From contig VDMD01000059.1 of NCBI GenBank assembly GCA_007026445.1, positions 62,001 to 126,000 of the forward strand: a stretch of 64,000 bases of DNA, written 5' to 3'. The stretch comes from Schizophyllum amplum. Taxonomy: Eukaryota > Basidiomycota > Agaricomycetes > Agaricales > Schizophyllaceae. Below the pieces are notes generated by a model. The model ran no database searches and was not told the origin of the DNA. It saw only the letters and a list, made by a program, of their open reading frames with translations. Position 1 is the first letter of the stretch, and each line of letters begins with the position of its first letter. The translations under genes and the position numbers were made by a program. This document shows, in pieces, positions 58,191 through 64,000 of the stretch.

Positions 58191-60435
58191 TTTCGCAGGA
58201 GCACGACCACAGGCGAGTTTCGTAGGGCACGACTGCGAACCCCGTCGAGCACGACCAGGCGAGTCTCGTCGAGCACGACCATCGGGAGGCTTTCGTCGGG
58301 TACGACCAGGCGGGTTCCGTCGGGCACGACCAGGAGAGCCCCGTAGAGCACAGGCGGGTCTCGTCGAGGCACGACCAGGCGGGTGTCGTCGAGGATGACC
58401 AGGCGGGTCTCGTCGGACACGACACTGCGAGGCTTTCGTCGAGGATGACCATCAGGGCTTTCGTCGAGTACGACTGCGAGGGTGTCGTCGGGCACAACCA
58501 CAGGCGGGTCTCGTCGAGTACGACACTGCGAACCCCGACGAGCACGACACTACGAGGGCGTGTCGAGTACGACTGCGAGCGTCTTCGTCGAGGCACGACC
58601 GGGCGGGTTTCGTCGGGCACGACCGCAGGCGAGCCGTTCGTCGGGTACGACCACGCGAATCTCGACGAGGATGACTGCGAACCCCGTCGAGCACGACTGC
58701 GAGCGTCTTCGTCGAGGATGACCACAGGCGGGTCTTGTCGCACACGACACTGCGAGGCTTTGGTCGAGCACGACACTGCGAGGGTTTCGTCGAGCACAAC
58801 GTGTGAGCCCCGACGAGTACGACCACAGGCTTTCGTAGGGCACGACCAGGCGGGTCTCGTCGGGCACGACCATCGGGAGGCCCTCGAGGAGCACGGCTAC
58901 GAGCCGACCGAGGACGAGCGCGAGCATCTGGTTCAGCACGAGTGCGAGCGTCTGGTTCAGCACGAGCGCGAGCGTCTGGTTCAGCACGAGCGCGAGCGTC
59001 TGGTTCAGCACGAGCGCGAGCGTTTGGTTCAGCACGACACTGCGAGGCTTTCGTCGAGTACGACACTGCGAACCCCGTCGAGTACGACCACAGGCGAGGC
59101 TTTCGTCGAGTACGACACTGCGAACCCCGACGAGTACGACCAGGCGGGTCTCGTCGGGTACGACACTGCGAGGCTTTCGTCGAGTACGACCAGGCGGGTC
59201 TCGTCGAGGACGACACTGCGAGCCCCGACGAGTACGACACTGCGAGCCCTGACGAGCACGACTGCGAGGCCTTCGAGGAGCACGACCATCGGGGGCTTTC
59301 GTCGGGCACGACACTGCGAGGCTTTCGTCGAGGATGACCACGCGAACCCCGACAAGTACGACTGCGAGGCTTTCGTCGGGTACGACCAGGCGGAATTTGT
59401 TGAGTACGACACTGCGAGCCCCGACGAGTACGACTGCGAGCGTCTTCGTCGAGTACGACCAGGCGGGTCTCGTCGGGCACGACCAGGCGGGTCTCGTCGA
59501 GTACGACCACAGGCTTTCGTCGAGTACGACCAGGCGGGTCTCGTCGAGTACGACCAGGCGGGTTTTGTTGAGTACGACCAGGCGAGTTTCGTCGGGCACG
59601 ACTGGGATGGCTTTGGTCGAGTACGACACTGCGAGCCCCGACGAGCACGACACTGCGAGGCTTTCGTCGAGGCACGACACTGCGAGCCCCGTCGAGCACG
59701 ACACTGCGAGCCCCGACGAGGCACGACTGCGAGGCCTTCGAGCACGACCAGGCGAACCCCGTCGAGCACGACCAGGCGGGTTTCGTCGGGCACGACTGCG
59801 AGCCCCGTCGAGGATGACCAGGCGGGTCCCGACGAGTACGACCAGGCGGGGGCTTCGTCGAGTACGACCACAGGCTTTCGTCGAGCACGACCATCGGGAG
59901 GCTTTCGTCGGGAACGACTGCGAGGCTTTCGTCGAGTGCGACTGCGAGCCCCGTCGAGTACGACCAGGCGGGTCTCGCAGGAGCACGACCAGGCGGGTCT
60001 CGTCGAGCACGATCAGGCGAGTTTCGTCGAGCACGACACTGCGAGGGTCTTCGTCGGGCACGACGTGCGAGCCCCGACGAGTACGACATCGAGGCTTTCG
60101 TCGGGCACGACCATCGGGGGCTTTCGACGAGCACGACCACAGGCGAGTTTCGTCGAGTACGACACTGCGAGGCTTTCGTCGGGCACGACACTGCGACGTC
60201 GAGCACGATCAGGCGGGTTTCGTCGTCGAGTACGACTGCGAGGCTTTCGTCGAGTACGACTGCGAGGCTTTCGTCGAGCACGACCACAGGCGGGTCTCGT
60301 CGAGTACGACCACAGGCGAGTTTCGTCGAGTACGACCACAGGAGCGTCCTCGTGCACGAGCGCGAGCCTCTGGTCCAGCACGACTGCGAGCGTCTTCGTC
60401 GAGCACGACATCGGGGGCTTCGTAGGGCACGACCA
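58191..60435 (+). repeat. Large modular minisatellite array, left part
   Basis: Units of about 22-27 bp, each with a core CGTCGAGTACGAC (variants CGTCGAGCACGAC, CGTCGGGCACGAC, CGTCGAGGATGAC) followed by one of a small set of tails: CAGGCGGGTCT, CACAGGCGAGTTT, ACTGCGAGGCTTT, TGCGAGCCCC, TGCGAGCGTCTT or ATCGGGAGGCCTT. The core has a dyad GTCG-NNNN-CGAC. Both strands have long stop-free frames because units contain few stop codons. A sub-array of six 24-bp units with TGGTTCAGCACGAGCGCGAG lies at 58,915-59,040. Confidence 0.95.
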
Positions 60436-60718
60436 CAAACGGATCAAGAAGACGGAATCGGATGATTGCGCCCACTGTCAGTCGCATGGGCGCCACGTCC
60501 CGGAAACGGTACACCACTTCCTCTTTGACTGCCCTGCCTACATCGCACCGCGCCATCGCCTCGTCAGCACTCTTGGACGCGACGCCCGGAATCAACGGGC
60601 CCTGCTCGGCACGAAGAAGGGGATCACCGCGTTGCTTCACTATGTGGCTAGCACGAAACGGCTCGTGAACATATTCGGTGATGTATCTGTCTTTCGCCCC
60701 GCATACCTGGAGAAGTGA
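60436..60718 (+). pseudogene. C-terminal fragment of LINE reverse transcriptase ORF
   Basis: The frame KRIKKTESDDCAHCQ...ETVHHFLFDCPAY...LLGTKKGITALLHYVASTKRL ends at the stop at 60,718. The CxxC...H....C pattern with ETVxHFLxxCP is the cysteine-histidine motif at the end of many fungal Tad-like LINE proteins. The catalytic YADD-type region and RNase H are absent because of 5' truncation. The frame happens to be open through the minisatellite upstream (from 58,445), but that join is accidental. Confidence 0.85.
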
Positions 60719-61286
60719 CTACGCAATAGGAGTGAGCATGTAAAGATGTTCAATCGGGGCTCGACTACGGGCGCATGCCCGCGCGTCCCTCGACGTCAAA
60801 CTTACCCTATCCCCAACTAATATCAGCACACCCTCTAATTTCTAGGGCCACACTACTCGCCCCCGACGCCATAGGCTAGGCGACTCGGGATAATCCAGAC
60901 TCGGAGCAGGCGAAGACATGCGCGGCCATGCGCGGAAAGCCGGCATAGCGCCGACGACACCGACACCCACGCATTCACTCTTCCTCGTGCGACAACCGCT
61001 GAACGCGGCCGAGCACTTCAAGGCCCACATACACAAGGCAACACGACGGCGCAGTATCTTACGGTGCAACGCTCAGGTGGGGATGTATACCGAAGATGAC
61101 ACAGGTGGCCGATAAACAGTGCTGGGACGCGCTGGGCTGCGGGGGGACTTACTCCGTCCGCAGGCTATTCGGAACCAAGGCTCAAAGTGGATTTATGATG
61201 GAAGGAAGGTATACGGATACATGTAAGAAGTGGAAGGACCACCATAGGTAGCCCCTGGGTCCATAAAATGATTTCAAAAAAAAAAA
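60436..61286 (+). mobile_element. 5'-truncated non-LTR (LINE) retrotransposon copy
   Basis: 851 bp inserted in the minisatellite. It ends in 11 A (61,276-61,286) and is bounded by an 11-bp direct repeat GGGCACGACCA (60,425-60,435 and 61,287-61,297), both hallmarks of target-primed reverse transcription. The 5' 283 bp encode the C-terminal end of the polyprotein; the rest is a 3' untranslated region. Confidence 0.88.
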
Positions 61287-64000
61287 GGGCACGACCAGGC
61301 GAGCCCCGTCGAGGATGACTGCGAGCGTCTTCGTAGGGAACGACACTGCGAGGCTTTCGTCGAGCACGACTGCGGGTCTCGTCGAGCACAGGCGAACCCC
61401 GACGAGTACGACCAGGAGATCTTCGTCGGACACGACCAGGCGAGTTTCGTCGAGTACGACCATCGGGAGGCCTTCGAGCACGACTGCGAGGCCTTCGTCG
61501 AGTACGACACTGCGAGGCCTTCGTCGTCGAGTACGACCATCGGGAGGCCTTCGTCGAGTACGACCAGGCGAGGGCGTGTCGAGTACGACCACGCGAACCC
61601 CAACGAGCACGACCACAGGCGAGCCGTTCGTCGAGGATGACCAGGCGAGCCCCGACGAGGATGACCAGGCGAGCCGTTCGTCGAGTACGACCAGGCGAGC
61701 CGTTCGTCGGGTACGACTGCGAGGCTTTCGTCGTCGAGTACGACCACAGGCGGGTTTCGTCGTCGAGTACGACCAGGCGAGGCTTTCGTCGAGTACGACT
61801 GCGAGGCTTTCGTCGAGTACGACCAGGCGGGTCTCGTCGGGCACGACCACAGGCGAGCCCCGTCGAGTACGACACTGCGAGGGTCTCGTCGAGTACGACC
61901 ATCAGGGCTTTCGTCGAAGATGACCATCAGGGCTTTCGTCGAGTACGACTGCGAGCGTCTTCGTCGAGGATGACCATTAGGGCTTTGGTCGAGGATGACC
62001 AGGCGAGCCCTGACGAGTACGACCACAGGCGAGTTTCGTCGAGGAGCACGACTGCGAGCGTCTTCGTCGAGTACGACCAGGCGGGTCTCGTCGAGTACGA
62101 CACTGCGAGGGCGTGTCGAGCACGACACTGCGAGGGCGTGTCGAGGATGACCAGGCGGGTTTTGTTGAGTACGACCAGGCGGGTCTTGTCGAGCACGACC
62201 AGGCGGGTCTCGTCGAATACGACCACAGGCGAGTTTCGTCGAGTACGACGTGCGAGCGTCTTCGTCGAGCACGACACTGCGAGCGTCTTCGTCGAGCACG
62301 ACCAGGCGGGCTTCGTCGAGTACGACCAGGCGGGCTTTGTTGAGTACGACTGCGAGGCTTTCGTCGAGTACGACCAGGCGGGTCTCGTCGAGCACGACGT
62401 GCGGGTTCCGTCGGGCACGACATCGGGGGCTTCGTCGGGCACGACCATCGGGAGGCCTTCGAGGAGCACGGCTACGAGCCGACCGAGGACGAGCGCGAGC
62501 ATCTGGTTCAGCACGAGCGCGAGCGTCTGGTTCAGCACGAGTGCGAGCATCTGGTTCAGCACGAGCGCGAGCGTCTGGTTCAGCACGAGCGCGAGCGTTG
62601 CATTCAGCACGCGCGCGAGCATCTGGTTCAGCACGCGCGCGAGCATCTGGTTCAGCACGACACTGCGAGGGTGTCGTCGAGCACGACACTGCGAGGCTTT
62701 CGTCGAGTACGACTGCGAGCGTCTTCGTCGAGGATGACCATTAGGGCTTTGGTCGAGTACGACACTGCGAGCCCCGTCGAGCACGACACTGCGAACCCCG
62801 ACGAGTACGACACTGCGAGGCTTTCGTCGAGCACGACCAGGCGAGCCGTTCGTCGAGTACGACCATCGGGAGGCCTTCGACGAGCACGACTGCGAGCGTC
62901 TTCGTCGGGTACGACTGCGAGTTTCGTCGAGGCACGACCAGGCGGTTTTTGTTGAGTACGACTGCGAGTGTCTTCGTCGAGGACGACACTGCGAGGCTTT
63001 CGTCGAGCACGACTGCGAGGCTTTCGTCGAGCACGACTGGGATGGCTTCGAGGAGTACGACCAGGCGAGCCCCGACGAGTACGACATCGGGGCTTTCGTA
63101 GGGCACGACATCGGGGCTTTCGTCGGGCACGACCAGGCGGGTCTCGTCGAGCACGACTGGGATGGCTTCGAGGAGTACGACCAGGCGAGCCCCGACGAGT
63201 ACGACATCGGGGCTTTCGTAGGGCACGACATCGGGGCTTTCGTCGGGCACGACCAGGCGGGTCTCGTCGAGTACGACCAGGAGGACTTCGTCGGGCACGA
63301 CCACAGGCGAGTTTCGTCGTCGAGGACGACCATCGGGAGGACTTCGTCGAGCACGACCAGGCGAGTTTCGTCGAGGATGACCAGGAGGACTTCGTCGAAG
63401 ATGACCACAGGCGAGCTTCGTCGAGTACGACTGCGAGGCCTTCGTCGAGTACGACACTGCGAGGGCGTGTCGAGTACGACACTGCGAGCCCCGTCGAGCA
63501 CGACACTGCGAGCCCCGACGAGTACGACCAGGCGAGTTTCGTCGGGCACGACTGCGAGCCCCGACGAGTACGACTGCGAGCGTCTTCGTCGAGTACGACC
63601 AGGCGGGTCTTGTCGAGCACAGGCGAGTTTCGTCGGGCACGATCAGGCGAGCCCCGACGAGGACGACATCGGGAGGCCTTCGAGGAGCACGATAATGCGA
63701 ACCCCGTCGAGTACGACTGCGAGTTTCGTCGAGTACGACCAGGCGGGTCTCGTCGAGCACGACCACAGGCGAGCCCTGACGAGCACGACTGCGAGGCCTT
63801 CGAGTACGACACTGCGAGGGCATGTCGAGTACGACACTGCGAGCCCCGACGAGCACGACTGCAAGCGTCTTCGTCGGGCACGACCAGGCGGGTTTTGTTG
63901 AGTACGACCAGGCGGGTCTTGTCGAGGATGACCATTAGGGCTTTGGTCGAGCACGACTGCGAGTGTCTTCGTCGAGGAGCACGACACTGCGAGGCTTTGG
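61287..64000 (+). repeat. Large modular minisatellite array, right part
   Basis: Same unit family as 58,191-60,435, continuing to the end of the window, so its true length is unknown. It contains a second copy of the TGGTTCAGCACGAG sub-array (62,490-62,655) and a perfect 120-bp tandem duplication (63,025-63,144 and 63,145-63,264). Confidence 0.95.
63025..63264 (+). repeat. 120-bp exact tandem duplication inside the array
   Basis: Two identical 120-bp blocks of five minisatellite units, including the rare GACTGGGATGGCTTCGAGGA unit. Confidence 0.95.

Noticed and set aside
58452..60287. 611-codon minus-strand frame (and 540- and 427-codon frames at 61.9-63.9 kb)
   Set aside because: Reverse reading of the minisatellite; no start context, splice signals or non-repetitive sequence.
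58445..60718. 757-codon plus-strand frame ending in a LINE-like domain
   Set aside because: The first ~660 codons are minisatellite with few stops in any frame; the LINE fragment was joined by insertion (TSD and poly-A), so it is not one gene.
58191..64000. CRISPR-like regularly spaced repeats
   Set aside because: Units are directly adjacent and variable with no unique spacers, no cas genes, and the genome is fungal.
1..64000. tRNA or rRNA genes
   Set aside because: No convincing A-box/B-box pair with cloverleaf or rRNA-like sequence noticed by eye; a covariance search would be decisive.

Overview
This is a stretch of a GC-rich fungal nuclear genome, almost certainly a filamentous basidiomycete (Agaricomycetes; Polyporales is my guess). 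The support is the genes with several introns of about 44-60 nt (GTRNGT donors, CTRAC branch points, YAG acceptors), the lineage-typical families (F-box proteins, a MYND protein, TAP-type S33 hydrolase, FKBP12, RLM1-type MADS factor) and the mix of hAT, LINE and long-TIR transposons. There are no bacterial-style operons, rRNA or tRNA genes that I can support. Most long uninterrupted reading frames in the window are artefacts of GC-rich low-complexity DNA; the real genes are fragmented into short exons.

Layout. (1) 1-24.2 kb is a tandem segmental duplication: copy A (about 19-12,550) and copy B (about 14,162-24,170), separated by 1.5 kb of purine-rich low-complexity DNA. Each copy carries the 3' part of an RLM1-type MADS-box gene, two weakly supported spliced genes, a dispersed ~110-bp sequence block in both orientations, and minisatellites. 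Copy A has a ~2.9 kb extra segment and a damaged MADS gene. (2) 24.2-29.3 kb has a gene-remnant segment (duplicated at 33.7-35.0 kb) and an intact F-box gene. (3) 29.3-33.6 kb is a complete autonomous-type hAT transposon with an 8-bp target duplication; its transposase gene is itself interrupted by a 639-bp non-autonomous hAT element with its own 8-bp duplication. (4) 36.9-44.6 kb is a genic island: a 4-exon F-box gene, FKBP12 (FPR1, 6 coding exons, the first only ATG), a truncated F-box paralogue and a MYND zinc-finger gene. (5) 44.7-56.2 kb is a single TAP-type serine hydrolase gene split by a 9,054-bp element with ~1.3 kb terminal inverted repeats and an 8-bp target duplication; removing the element and one target copy restores a 699-codon frame. 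(6) 57.6-64.0 kb is a large modular minisatellite array, interrupted by a 5'-truncated non-LTR retrotransposon (851 bp, poly-A tail, 11-bp target duplication).

The window is best read as a small conserved gene island embedded in transposon- and minisatellite-rich DNA. The main story is sequential insertion and duplication: hAT into hAT, LINE into minisatellite, long-TIR element into a hydrolase exon, and a duplicated MADS locus where one copy is decaying. I see no obvious new defence or metabolic system; the least explained objects are the 9-kb long-TIR element without a recognisable transposase and the modular GTCG-NNNN-CGAC array.
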